The notes: generated from the letters alone by a model not told the origin. A stretch of DNA of 64,000 nt from E44-bin32 sp034430595 (GCA_034430595.1 DAOUEL010000090.1:1-64000), one strand, 5' to 3'; positions 25,743-34,122 are shown, counted from the stretch's first letter. Numbers and translations: made by a program.

Positions 25743-26730
25743 CCTCGTCTCCTTCAATATCTACCAGCTCAAGGTTGCGGCTCACGATCCAGGCCGCCAC
25801 GGCGCCGGTTGCCAGACCAACGATCGCGCCCTGCGCCAGACCAGTGTACAGCCGGACGCTCGCTCGACCCTCTAGGTCAGAGATTTCCTGTTCCTGGTCC
25901 TGGACCATCTGGCGCAGCTGGTCTGTGTCAAGATCCTTCAGGGTTTGGACCTCACCGGACAGCTCCAGGATTACGTCCCGCGTGTGGACAGTATCCTGGT
26001 GGCAGCCGATGCAGGCTTCCGATCCAACCGTGAAGGTGTGACCGGTCGCCACCAGGCCTTCGATCGGGTCCTCGGTGCGGGGACTGGTGTACATGTGACA
26101 GTTGCTGCATTCCAGACCTGCGTTGGCGTGTGATCCGTGGGTGAAGGAACTGCCGTTGTCTTTGTGGCAGTTGGAGCACAGTTCTGTCACCGAAGCCGCA
26201 AGAGGTTTCTGGGAGTGCGGGTCGTGACACGACTGGCACTCGATTCCGGCCGCGTTGTGCGGGCTGGCCAGCCACTCATCCGTCGTGGTTTTATGGCAGG
26301 AAGCACAAAGGGTGTGATCCGGTTTAACCGGCATCGGCTCGCCTGGATGCCCCTGCTGAAACGGGCCATGGCATGATTCGCAGGTGACGCCCTCAAAGGC
26401 ATAAGTCCCGGCATCCGCATCGTAACCGGTCGTGTGGCACTCGAGGCAGGTGAATTTGCTCCCCAGATCACTCCAATCCTTCTGAAAGATGGGGGAGGAG
26501 AAAGCCTGAGCATGGCGCGTGACCTGCCATTCGGTATGTATCTCCTTATGGCACACGCCGCACGTATCAGGACCGGCGTACGTCCCCTCCTGCGGAGAGG
26601 GCTTTGGAGCGGGAGAAGCCGAGGCCGAGTTCACCAACCCGCTTGCCCCACCCAGTGTGAGGCAGACCAGGAAGGTGATGGCGAAGGCAAGCGTGCCTCT
26701 CCCGATCCTGCTTTTCAGTAATCGTTTCAT
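25717..26730 (-). CDS. Octaheme cytochrome c with C-terminal coiled coil and anchor
   Basis: A 337-aa exported cytochrome, first gene of the operon. After a signal peptide come eight heme sites: CGVCH, CLECH, CESCH, CASCH, CQSCH, CSNCH, CSNCH and CIGCH. Residues about 250-285 form a predicted coiled coil (LKDLDTDQLRQMVQDQEQ), then a helix near 295-315 anchors it. It resembles cytochrome c554/NrfB/DmsE-type carriers. No CXXCK or other catalytic site of nitrite or hydroxylamine enzymes is visible. It overlaps the ferredoxin gene and probably takes the place of ActA-like multiheme subunits. Confidence 0.9.
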   Translation of the reverse strand: MKRLLKSRIGRGTLAFAITFLVCLTLGGASGLVNSASASPAPKPSPQEGTYAGPDTCGVCHKEIHTEWQVTRHAQAFSSPIFQKDWSDLGSKFTCLECHTTGYDADAGTYAFEGVTCESCHGPFQQGHPGEPMPVKPDHTLCASCHKTTTDEWLASPHNAAGIECQSCHDPHSQKPLAASVTELCSNCHKDNGSSFTHGSHANAGLECSNCHMYTSPRTEDPIEGLVATGHTFTVGSEACIGCHQDTVHTRDVILELSGEVQTLKDLDTDQLRQMVQDQEQEISDLEGRASVRLYTGLAQGAIVGLATGAVAAWIVSRNLELVDIEGDEDESTENES

Positions 26731-26888
26731 GCCTGTGCTCCCTGTCTTATTTCACCCCGGTGAGTGACGATACTACCTGGTGGGTGGAATCACCCATGCA
26801 GTCATGGGGGAATCGGCCTATTGGTAAACGTACATGCATGCTAACGCGAGGGAGGATTTACTTACAGTACCGCTACTCCTCGATGAAT

Positions 26889-26904
26889 TGTGATATATAT
26901 CACC
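26889..26904. promoter_or_regulatory. CRP/FNR-family binding site candidate
   Basis: TGTGATATATATCACC fits the CRP-type consensus TGTGA-N6-TCACA with one mismatch, and its core GTGATAT/ATATCAC is a perfect 14-bp palindrome. Its centre (26896.5) is about 166 bp from the octaheme start and about 320 bp from the ccmE start. It could activate either operon or both. The regulator gene is not in the window. Confidence 0.6.
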
Positions 26905-27157
26905 TTTCAGGTCAAGCGTGTCGGATAACAGGTAGAAAGGTTTTTTCGCGCGACGCAGGTCCGTGCAGCGCAGAGGAGGGAAACGGAACCGTTCCGATCG
27001 ACTGGCCGCAACCTGGCCGGGTGCCCCTTCACGCGGACGATTTCATCCTGCATTAATCAAGCTGTGGAAAAATGGAACGCAGCACCCCAACAAATTTGGA
27101 TTTGCTTCGTCATTCGCGTTGATGACATTCATCCTCTGCGGACTGACCTGCGAAAGA

Positions 27158-27166
27158 TGATAGAAT
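27158..27166 (+). promoter_or_regulatory. Extended -10 promoter of the ccm operon
   Basis: TGATAGAAT matches an extended -10 (TGnTATAAT, one mismatch). The -35 is poor, as is usual for extended -10 promoters. The leader to ccmE would be about 45 nt. Confidence 0.5.
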
Positions 27167-27217
27167 TCGTGCAATTTAGAGCCGGGTCAAAGCGATACTG
27201 TACGGGAGTTGAAATCA

Positions 27218-27739
27218 ATGACTGAAGAGCAGGCAGCGCACCAAACACCAGGCCGGAGCGGTCGAGCGAAATTTCTCATCGGCGGCCTGTTGATCGTAGC
27301 CGCGATCGTGTACCTGATCGCTTCGTCCACTCAGGCTGCGGCACAGTACTATTTAACGATCGATGAATTGATGGTTAAAAGCGACGCCATGCGTGACCGT
27401 GATGTGAAGATCTCTGGTGCCGTTGACGGGAAGACGATCTCCTACGATGCCCGGAGCTTGACGCTGCAATTCACGATCGCCAATGTCCCGGGCGACCTGG
27501 ACGAGATCGAACAGGCTGGCGGGCTGGCGGAGGTTCTGCACCAGGCAGTGAGCAACCCCGACGCCCAGCGTCTGAAGGTGGTCTATGAAGGGCCGATGCC
27601 CGATCTACTGCGGGATGAAGCCCAGGCGATCGTCACCGGGCGACTGGGCGAGGACGGTGTTTTCCACGCCGAAGAACTGCTGCTCAAGTGCCCGACTCGC
27701 TACGAAGAAGAAGTACCGCTTCAATCCGGGCAGGGCTGA
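27218..27739 (+). CDS. ccmE: CcmE-type heme chaperone, CX3Y variant
   Basis: A 173-aa membrane-anchored periplasmic heme chaperone of System I cytochrome c maturation. An anchor at about 18-35 precedes a beta-barrel (OB-fold) domain. The heme-attachment motif, normally HXXXY, reads C158-PTR-Y162, so the covalent heme ligand His is replaced by Cys. Such Cys-type CcmE proteins are known from archaea and some sulfate reducers (System I*). The ATG at 27218 is chosen over a TTG at 27209 because GGGAG lies 9 nt upstream. It opens the ccm operon. Confidence 0.93.
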   Translation: MTEEQAAHQTPGRSGRAKFLIGGLLIVAAIVYLIASSTQAAAQYYLTIDELMVKSDAMRDRDVKISGAVDGKTISYDARSLTLQFTIANVPGDLDEIEQAGGLAEVLHQAVSNPDAQRLKVVYEGPMPDLLRDEAQAIVTGRLGEDGVFHAEELLLKCPTRYEEEVPLQSGQG

Positions 27740-27818
27740 TCCTGCACCGGCCGCCGCGTTTGGACCGCCGGATGCTCGCAGGTTTCCATAGGTTTCGAAT
27801 GTCAGGAGGATCGGCTTC

Positions 27819-29891
27819 GTGATTGCCAATTTTGGTTATTTTGCACTGATCATCACCTTCATTACGGCCTTATATGGCGCCGGCGCAGCAGCGTACGGCG
27901 CCATACAGCGTAAACCGGAGTTGGTCGAGAGCGCACGCCGGGCGATGCTGCTCACCTTTCCATTAACTACGCTCGCCGCACTTTCGATTATCGTGCTGCT
28001 CGTCACCGGTCACTACGAGATCCGGTATGTCGCAACCGTTACGAGCTCGAGCATGCCGACCTACCTGAAGGTCACGGCGCTCTGGGGAGGGCAGGAGGGT
28101 TCGCTCGTCTTCTGGTCCTGGTTGATGTCAGCCTTCGCCACCGCTGCCAGCCTGCGTAAATGGGACCGCGACCGCGAGCTGCTGCCGTGGATTGTGGTCG
28201 TCACGATGGTCACGCTGGCATTCTTCCTCTCGTTGGTGATCTTCTTTGAAAACCCGTTCGCCCGGCTCTGGCTCTCATCCGACGGTCAGCAAGTTGCCGC
28301 CATGCTTCAACCGGTTGGAGCGAGATCGCTGTCCCCGAGTGATGGCCAGGGGCTCAACCCGCTCCTGCGGCACCCCGGGATGGTCATCCATCCCCCGATG
28401 CTGTACCTGGGCTTTGTCTCCTTCGTTATGCCCTACGCGTTCGCCATGGCAGCTCTCATCACGCGCCGCAGCGACGACCGCTGGATCCGCATCACCCGCC
28501 GCTGGGCGCTTGTAGCCTGGCTCTTTCTTTCGCTTGGCCTGATCCTCGGTGGGCGCTGGGCCTATGACGTGCTTGGCTGGGGCGGGTACTGGGGCTGGGA
28601 TCCGGTCGAGATCGCGGCTTTCATGCCCTGGCTGACCGGCACCGCTTTCCTGCACTCTGTCATGGTGCAGGAGAAGAAGGGCATGCTCAAGCACTGGAAC
28701 ATGATCCTGATCATTCTGACCTATGCGCTGGTGATCTTCGGCACCTTCCTGACCCGCTCAGGTGTGCTCTCCTCGGTTCACGCCTTTGCACAGTCTGCGA
28801 TCGGTCCGATGTTCTTCGTCTTCATCGGGGTTACGGCCCTCGGCTCTCTGGCGCTGCTGGTCGAACGCTGGTCGATTCTCAAGAGTGAAAACCACCTCGG
28901 ATCGATGTTCTCGCGCGAGGCCCTGTTCCTGCTCAACAACCTGCTCTTCATGGGCATCCTGGTCGTGTGTTTCTGGGGCGTGATTTTCCCGCTCATATCG
29001 GAACTGGTGACCGGATCGAAGGTCACTGTTGGGCCGCCCTTCTACGAACGCGCCACCAGCCCGCTCTGGCTGGGGTTGCTGCTTCTGATGGGGGTTGCCC
29101 CGCTCTCGGCCTATGCCAGCAGCACCTTTAGGACCATCGGCCGGGCGGTTTGGAAACCGGCGCTGGTATCGTTGGCTGTCCCGCTTGGTCTGTTCCTCGC
29201 GGGCTACCGCAGCATTGGCGCCATCCTTGGCTATTGGCTGGCAGTTTTTGTGGCGCTCGTAACGTTGTATGAGTTTTGGCGGGGAGCGCTGGCCCGTATG
29301 CGGCGGCACGGCGAAGCCCTGCCCCTGGCCTTGTGGCGCCTGGCTGGTCGCAACCGGCGGCGCTACGGCGGCTATGTGATCCACCTCGGTGTTGTCCTGA
29401 TGGCTTTCGGCATTATCGGGATCGAGGTTTTCCAGACTGAAACCCAGGCAACACTTTCGCAGGGTGAACAGCTCACCCTCGGGCACTACGTTATGACCTA
29501 CGATGCCCTCAGCCAATTCGATACGGCCGATGGCCGCAATGTGGCGCGCGCAGTGGTATCCGTATACCACGATGGAAAGTATGTCGGCGAGCTCTACCCG
29601 CGCAAGGATTATTACTATGCCTCCCAGCAGCCGATGACCATTCCCGGCGTGCGTTCGACACTGGAGGACGACTTCTACGTCCTGCTGGTAGGCTGGGAGC
29701 CGATCGCCCAGCAAGGAGCGACCTTTAAGGTCTACCATAACCCGCTGGTGAACTTCGTCTGGCTCGGTGGGTTGGTATTCATCCTGGGCACGGCCGTTGC
29801 CGCCTGGCCCGATCCGGATCCTGAACCTGCCCGCAGCCGCATGAGGGCGGGCAGATCAACTGCCAGTGCCTATCCGACGGGGGCAGCATGA
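27819..29891 (+). CDS. ccmF: CcmF heme lyase / cytochrome c synthetase component
   Basis: A 690-aa polytopic protein of the heme handling family. The WWD motif lies in GWGGYWGWDPVE near residue 255, flanked by GGRWAYD and FLTRSGVLSSVHAF, which provide conserved His residues near the heme. About 14 helices and a periplasmic domain of about 110 residues near the C-terminus (around 545-650) match the family. It starts with GTG at 27819, 9 nt after AGGAGG. Its stop overlaps the ccmH start (ATGA). CcmF joins heme from CcmE to the apocytochrome thiols. Confidence 0.95.
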   Translation: MIANFGYFALIITFITALYGAGAAAYGAIQRKPELVESARRAMLLTFPLTTLAALSIIVLLVTGHYEIRYVATVTSSSMPTYLKVTALWGGQEGSLVFWSWLMSAFATAASLRKWDRDRELLPWIVVVTMVTLAFFLSLVIFFENPFARLWLSSDGQQVAAMLQPVGARSLSPSDGQGLNPLLRHPGMVIHPPMLYLGFVSFVMPYAFAMAALITRRSDDRWIRITRRWALVAWLFLSLGLILGGRWAYDVLGWGGYWGWDPVEIAAFMPWLTGTAFLHSVMVQEKKGMLKHWNMILIILTYALVIFGTFLTRSGVLSSVHAFAQSAIGPMFFVFIGVTALGSLALLVERWSILKSENHLGSMFSREALFLLNNLLFMGILVVCFWGVIFPLISELVTGSKVTVGPPFYERATSPLWLGLLLLMGVAPLSAYASSTFRTIGRAVWKPALVSLAVPLGLFLAGYRSIGAILGYWLAVFVALVTLYEFWRGALARMRRHGEALPLALWRLAGRNRRRYGGYVIHLGVVLMAFGIIGIEVFQTETQATLSQGEQLTLGHYVMTYDALSQFDTADGRNVARAVVSVYHDGKYVGELYPRKDYYYASQQPMTIPGVRSTLEDDFYVLLVGWEPIAQQGATFKVYHNPLVNFVWLGGLVFILGTAVAAWPDPDPEPARSRMRAGRSTASAYPTGAA

Positions 29892-30376
29892 AGCGCAGGT
29901 TCCTCAACCAAGTCCGCATCCTGGCTTTGCTGCTGGTCTTCCTGCAGCTCACAACCCTGACAGTCCACGGTCAGGGCGGCGGACCCAGTGACGATGAGGT
30001 CAACGCGGTTGCCAGCCAGCTCTACTGCCCGGTGTGCGAGAACGTGCCGCTTGACGTATGTCCGACGCAGGCCTGTGAGCAATGGCGGGCGACAATTCGC
30101 GAAAAGCTCGCCCTCGGCTGGACCGAGTCCGAGATCAAGGGATATTTCGTGGAACAATATGGAGCCCGGGTGCTGGCGACGCCGCCGGCTGAGGGCTTGA
30201 ACTGGCTGGTTTACATCTTGCCCCCGCTGGCGCTGGTCGGCGGAGCATTCGTTCTGGTCCGAGCAGTGAAGACCTGGCAGTCTAATCCAGAGGTGGAGCC
30301 GGTCACATCAAGCTCGGCCGATGATGATCCATATCTGGCGCAGTTTGAGGAGGAGTTGAGGCGACGGGATGCTTAA
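29888..30376 (+). CDS. ccmH: CcmH-type thioredoxin-like apocytochrome reductant, four-Cys variant
   Basis: A 162-aa exported protein with a signal peptide, a short three-helix domain with the redox motif LYCPVCENVPL in place of LRCxxCQN, two more Cys nearby (DVCPTQAC) and a C-terminal anchor helix (about 108-127). It keeps apocytochrome CXXCH thiols reduced for heme ligation. The extra Cys pair distinguishes it from the proteobacterial CcmH. Its presence beside a Cys-type CcmE is notable because System I* was described as lacking CcmH. Confidence 0.92.
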   Translation: MKRRFLNQVRILALLLVFLQLTTLTVHGQGGGPSDDEVNAVASQLYCPVCENVPLDVCPTQACEQWRATIREKLALGWTESEIKGYFVEQYGARVLATPPAEGLNWLVYILPPLALVGGAFVLVRAVKTWQSNPEVEPVTSSSADDDPYLAQFEEELRRRDA

Positions 30377-30397
30377 CCCGGCCCTCACGGTGGTGAT

Positions 30398-30973
30398 ATG
30401 ACGGACGGTGAACCCACAAATGACGCCCCGCAGACCGGGGAAAAACGACCTGCCGCCCGCCGTTGGGGTGTGATCGCAGCCTTTGTATTCGTGATTGCAT
30501 TGCTGGTCCTGCTGGGGTTGGGACTGCGCCGCACAACGCAGGGCCCACTCGGCGTCGACGACCAGGTTCCGGATCTTACCCTGACCACCTTCGATGAAGG
30601 GGATATTCACTTCAATGATCTGCGTGGGCAGGTCGTTGTGGTCAACTTCTGGGCTTCGTGGTGCAAACCGTGCGAAGGTGAGGCCCTCGAGTTGGAGCAA
30701 GCCTATCAGATGTACCGGGATGAGGATGTGCTCTTCCTGGGCGTGGATTATGTCGATACAGAGCCCGAAGCACGCCAATATCTGGAGCGCTTCGATATTA
30801 CCTATCCGAACGGCCCTGATCTGGGGACACGAATTTCACAGGCCTTCCGGATTCGCGGCGTACCTGAGACTTACGTCATTGGCCCGGACGGACGCCTGGC
30901 CGCGGTTAAAATCGGCCCGTATGTCTCGCTAGAGGAGATCGTTGGTCAGATCGAGACCGCCCTGGCGCAGTAG
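30398..30973 (+). CDS. ccmG: CcmG/DsbE-like thiol-disulfide oxidoreductase
   Basis: A 191-aa membrane-anchored thioredoxin-fold protein of the TlpA/ResA/CcmG group. The anchor is at about 24-43 and the active site WCKPC (Cys89, Cys92) sits in NFWASWCKPCEGE. The cis-Pro loop is GVPETYVI. It should reduce the heme-binding Cys of apocytochromes, working with CcmH. It lies 21 nt downstream of ccmH. Confidence 0.93.
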   Translation: MTDGEPTNDAPQTGEKRPAARRWGVIAAFVFVIALLVLLGLGLRRTTQGPLGVDDQVPDLTLTTFDEGDIHFNDLRGQVVVVNFWASWCKPCEGEALELEQAYQMYRDEDVLFLGVDYVDTEPEARQYLERFDITYPNGPDLGTRISQAFRIRGVPETYVIGPDGRLAAVKIGPYVSLEEIVGQIETALAQ

Positions 30974-31057
30974 CACGGCCGACTGAATTTTCCCTGCAGT
31001 CTGCTCATTGCCAAGAGAAGCTCAACATGGCCTGTGGCCGGGTAAGCATACGGGGGT

Positions 31058-31080
31058 GCTGACGGGCAAAAAACGTCAGC
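31058..31080 (+). repeat. Short hairpin upstream of the zinc-ribbon gene in the ccm operon
   Basis: Perfect 7-bp arms GCTGACG (31058-31064) and CGTCAGC (31074-31080) enclose GGCAAAAAA. It lies 18 nt before the next start codon and may affect mRNA processing or translation of the following gene. Confidence 0.35.
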
Positions 31081-31098
31081 GCTGTAAGAGGAGAGAAC

Positions 31099-31563
31099 AT
31101 GGATTTGGGATCAATCTTTCTGGGGTTGGCGCTGGCGTTGATCGTGGCGGTCATCCTGGCCCGCCCATTTTTCGAACATGCCGCCCTGGGTGTTAGCGAC
31201 CGGGAACGTCAGCTTTCGATGGCTCAGGCAGAGCGCGATCGCATTCTCAACCGGCTGCAGGAGCTCGAGATGGATTTCGCAATGGGCAAAGTTATACGTT
31301 CGGATTACGAGGGCGAGCGCCGTAGGCTGATGCAGCAGGGGGCGGATGTGCTGCGTGAGATCGACGATCTTCGAGTGGCGGATATACCCGCCGCGCAAGC
31401 GCAGTCGTTTGAGGCACGCATCGAGGTAGCAGTCGCCAGCGCCCGTTCACGGGTCCAGCTGTCGGGTGGTTTCTGTCCCAACTGCGGCGCACCGATCCAG
31501 GCCGGCGACCAATTCTGCACCCGCTGTGGTCAGGCAGTTCAAAGTGAGGTGGCAGACGCATGA
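31099..31563 (+). CDS. Membrane protein with SHOCT/CcmI-like helical segment and zinc ribbon
   Basis: A 154-aa protein with an N-terminal helix (about 5-24), a helical segment (RILNRLQELEMDFAMGKVIR, then DYEGERRRLM) like those of CcmI/SHOCT-type proteins, and a C-terminal zinc ribbon CPNC...CTRC. It sits between ccmG and the cytochrome fusion in the ccm operon and overlaps the latter by 4 nt. That suggests a role in cytochrome c maturation, perhaps like CcmI in holding apocytochrome or the CcmH/F complex. The zinc ribbon resembles the one on the protein at 6827-8293. Confidence 0.75.
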   Translation: MDLGSIFLGLALALIVAVILARPFFEHAALGVSDRERQLSMAQAERDRILNRLQELEMDFAMGKVIRSDYEGERRRLMQQGADVLREIDDLRVADIPAAQAQSFEARIEVAVASARSRVQLSGGFCPNCGAPIQAGDQFCTRCGQAVQSEVADA

Positions 31564-33431
31564 GAACGCGCATCCTGATACTCGCAGCACTGGGACTCAT
31601 GCTCGCCGGCTGTTCACTTGCCGGCGATGTCACTCCGCCGCCCGCGCTGGCGACCCAGCAAGCGGTGCAGATTCCAGCCCAGAGCACTCCCGTTCGCGCC
31701 CAGCCGGGAGAGACCTCTGGCAGTTCGGCTGTGCCGGTTCCACCCGAGACAGCCCCCTCACTTATGAATGGCGCCTTGATCTATGTCGACCGCTGCGCTC
31801 CCTGTCACGGTGCTGACGGCCTGGGTCAGGGCAGCATGGCTTCTAATCTTGAAATTCCGCCCAGCCCACTGGCCGACCCTGTTTTTGCTCTTCAGGCCCA
31901 GCCCGCGGATTGGTATGCGATCGTGACAGAAGGCCGCATGGACCGCTTCATGCCACCCTTTGCAAGCCTGAGCGATGCACAGCGTTGGGATGTCGTCGCT
32001 TATGCCCTCAGCTTGAGCACTCCCGGCGTGGTGCTGGCCCAGGGTGAGCGCCTGTATGAAGAAGCCTGCCTCGAGTGCCACGGTCCTTCTGGCGAGGGGG
32101 GTCAGGTTGATATCGATCTCGGTGCACCCGATTTCTACGCCGGGCACTCGCTCGAATCGATTTCGATGCAGATCGAACGCGGCGGGAACGACATGCCGGC
32201 CTTCGCTGATTCCTACGATTCCGACCAGAGGCTGGCGCTGGCGGCATATGTCCGATCGCTGGCCTTCGGCGGTGGAGCATCGCTTCAGCCGGAACCAACC
32301 GCCGGAGCGGGCGACACGAATTCAGCAACCGGGGAAACAACCGCTCAGGTTGGAAGGATCGAGGGCCAGATTTCGAACGGCACGCCTGGAGGAGCTCGAC
32401 CCGGAGCACTGGATGTCACAATCGTCGGGTTTGATAGTGACCAGCCAGTATTCAACCAGGGTGTCACAGCCGACAGCGATGGAAGCTACTCGGTCGAAGG
32501 TCTGGAGATTGTCCCCGGGCGTATCTACGGGGCGATTGTGGAGTACGCAGGGGTGCCCTACTACTCTTCGGCCGGTCACCTGCTAGAAGAAGAGCCCACT
32601 CTGCAGCTTCCGATCACCGTCTACGAGACCACAGCGGATATCGACACAGTCCGGGTCGACCGGCTGCACCTGATCTTTGACTTCTCGGTCGAGGGGCAGG
32701 TGGAGGTCTCCCAGCTCTGGATTATCTCCAACAGCGGTGACCGGACCGTTGTTCAACCGGACGGGCAGAACGCCATCCCGATCGAGCTCCCTTCGGGAGC
32801 AGCCAATTTACGTTTTGCGGACCAGACTGCCGATGCTCTCTACACTCCGACTGCTACCGGTTTTGTAATGCACGAACCAGTTCGTCCGGATGATGCTCTG
32901 GAGATGATCTTTAGTTTCACGCTGCCGTACACCCGTAGCCTCAAGTACGAACAGATGATGACGCTGCCTGTTGGAGCGGTCGTGGTCCTGACCGACCAGA
33001 ACGCACCTGAGATCTCGGGTGAAGATCTATCACTGAGCGGTGAGCAGCCGATGGGAGATATCGTCCTGCAAACCTACCAGCGGCCCGGTTTGGAAAAGGG
33101 CGCGGTGCTGAAGCTCAGCCTGAGCGGCCGGGCGGCATCGGCGGCAACAACCTCGCCAAGCACAAACCTGGTGATTGGCATCGGTGCCCTGGCGTTAGCA
33201 CTGATCGTGGTCGGGCTGGGTCTGCGCCAGTTTCGCAAAGAGGGGGAGCCGGCAATCGGGCAGGATGCACTGGCGGCAGCGAAGGGGCTGGATCGCGATC
33301 AGCTGGCGCAGGCCATCGCTGCACTCGATGCAGCGTTCGAGGCCGGTCAGGTCAAAGAATCTGCTTATCACACCCACCGCGAATCGCTCAAGCGTGAATT
33401 GATGGATCTGATGAGCTCAGAAGATGATTGA
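31560..33431 (+). CDS. Diheme cytochrome c lipoprotein fused to a CcmI-like helical tail
   Basis: A 623-aa protein. The lipobox ends at Cys18 (LMLAGC). Two cytochrome c domains follow, CAPCH (79-83) and CLECH (170-174). Next is an extracytoplasmic beta region (about 250-535) that begins like a carboxypeptidase regulatory fold (GRIEGQISNG). A transmembrane helix at about 543-562 leads to a cytosolic helical hairpin (LAQAIAALDAAFEAGQV, ESAYHTHRESLKREL) like the segment in the preceding gene. The start overlaps the preceding stop (ATGA) and the end overlaps ccmA by 8 nt. It may serve as CcmI-like assembly factor with its own hemes, or be a client cytochrome. Confidence 0.85.
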   Translation: MRTRILILAALGLMLAGCSLAGDVTPPPALATQQAVQIPAQSTPVRAQPGETSGSSAVPVPPETAPSLMNGALIYVDRCAPCHGADGLGQGSMASNLEIPPSPLADPVFALQAQPADWYAIVTEGRMDRFMPPFASLSDAQRWDVVAYALSLSTPGVVLAQGERLYEEACLECHGPSGEGGQVDIDLGAPDFYAGHSLESISMQIERGGNDMPAFADSYDSDQRLALAAYVRSLAFGGGASLQPEPTAGAGDTNSATGETTAQVGRIEGQISNGTPGGARPGALDVTIVGFDSDQPVFNQGVTADSDGSYSVEGLEIVPGRIYGAIVEYAGVPYYSSAGHLLEEEPTLQLPITVYETTADIDTVRVDRLHLIFDFSVEGQVEVSQLWIISNSGDRTVVQPDGQNAIPIELPSGAANLRFADQTADALYTPTATGFVMHEPVRPDDALEMIFSFTLPYTRSLKYEQMMTLPVGAVVVLTDQNAPEISGEDLSLSGEQPMGDIVLQTYQRPGLEKGAVLKLSLSGRAASAATTSPSTNLVIGIGALALALIVVGLGLRQFRKEGEPAIGQDALAAAKGLDRDQLAQAIAALDAAFEAGQVKESAYHTHRESLKRELMDLMSSEDD

Positions 33432-34122
33432 AGTCAAAGGTCTGGTAAAGACCTTTGGTCCTAAGCCTGTGTTGCGCGGGTTGGATTTCACCGTTGCAGA
33501 AGGTGAGTTCGTGGCCTTGCTCGGTCCAAATGGCGCTGGCAAGACGACCTTCCTGCGCATCCTGGCGACGCTCTCGCGCCCGCGCATCGGCACGGTCCGC
33601 ATCGCCGGCTACATCCTTCCCGGGGGAGCTTCGGCCGTCCGGCGCCGCCTGGGCGTTGTCTCGCACCAGCCTCTGCTGTACGGTGACCTATCGGCGGAGG
33701 AGAATTTGCACTTCTACGGGCGCATGTACGCGCTCGAAAACCGGACAGAGCGAGTGCGCGAGGTGCTCGAGCTGGTCGGACTTTACCCCCGCCGGCGGGA
33801 CCTGGTGCGGGAATTCTCGCGCGGCATGCAGCAGCGGCTGGCCATCGGGCGGGCGGTAATGCACCGTCCTGTTATCCTGCTCTTCGACGAACCGCACACC
33901 GGGCTCGACCAGGATGCGCGCAGCATGCTCGATGAACTGCTGCGCGAGATCACCTCCGGAGGACGGACGGTCGTAATGACCACGCATGACCTTGATCGGG
34001 CCGCGGAGCTGGCCGACCGGGTAGACATTCTCTCCCGGGGCAAGATCGAGGCTTCGGTCAAAAATGCAGCGATGGACGTGGTCGGCTTGCAGAAGCTCTA
34101 CCGCGAGGTGACGCATGCCTGA
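33424..34122 (+). CDS. ccmA: CcmA ATPase of the heme-export ABC transporter
   Basis: A 232-aa ABC ATPase with Walker A GPNGAGKTT (34-42), signature FSRGMQQRL, and Walker B VILLFDEPH. With CcmB and CcmC it drives release of heme-loaded CcmE. It overlaps the cytochrome fusion gene upstream by 8 nt and ccmB downstream by 8 nt. Confidence 0.93.
   Translation: MIEVKGLVKTFGPKPVLRGLDFTVAEGEFVALLGPNGAGKTTFLRILATLSRPRIGTVRIAGYILPGGASAVRRRLGVVSHQPLLYGDLSAEENLHFYGRMYALENRTERVREVLELVGLYPRRRDLVREFSRGMQQRLAIGRAVMHRPVILLFDEPHTGLDQDARSMLDELLREITSGGRTVVMTTHDLDRAAELADRVDILSRGKIEASVKNAAMDVVGLQKLYREVTHA

Larger units (their letters stand above)
26731..27217. other. Divergent control region between the multiheme and ccm operons
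   Basis: The 487 bp between the two divergent operons contain no believable gene. They hold one CRP/FNR-type palindrome (26889-26904) near the multiheme side and an extended -10 near the ccm side (27158-27166). A purine-rich GAGGAGGGAAACGGAA stretch near 26980 has no clear role. No terminator hairpin or RNA gene was seen. Confidence 0.6.

Noticed and set aside
25717..26730. Octaheme protein as a nitrite reductase, tetrathionate reductase or hydroxylamine oxidoreductase
   Set aside because: It lacks a CXXCK site or other catalytic heme pattern and has only 337 residues with a coiled-coil anchor. A carrier role is the safer call.
26760..27056. A 98-aa plus-strand frame in the divergent control region
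   Set aside because: Its composition is unlike a protein, it crosses the CRP/FNR-type palindrome and candidate promoters, and it has no ribosome site.
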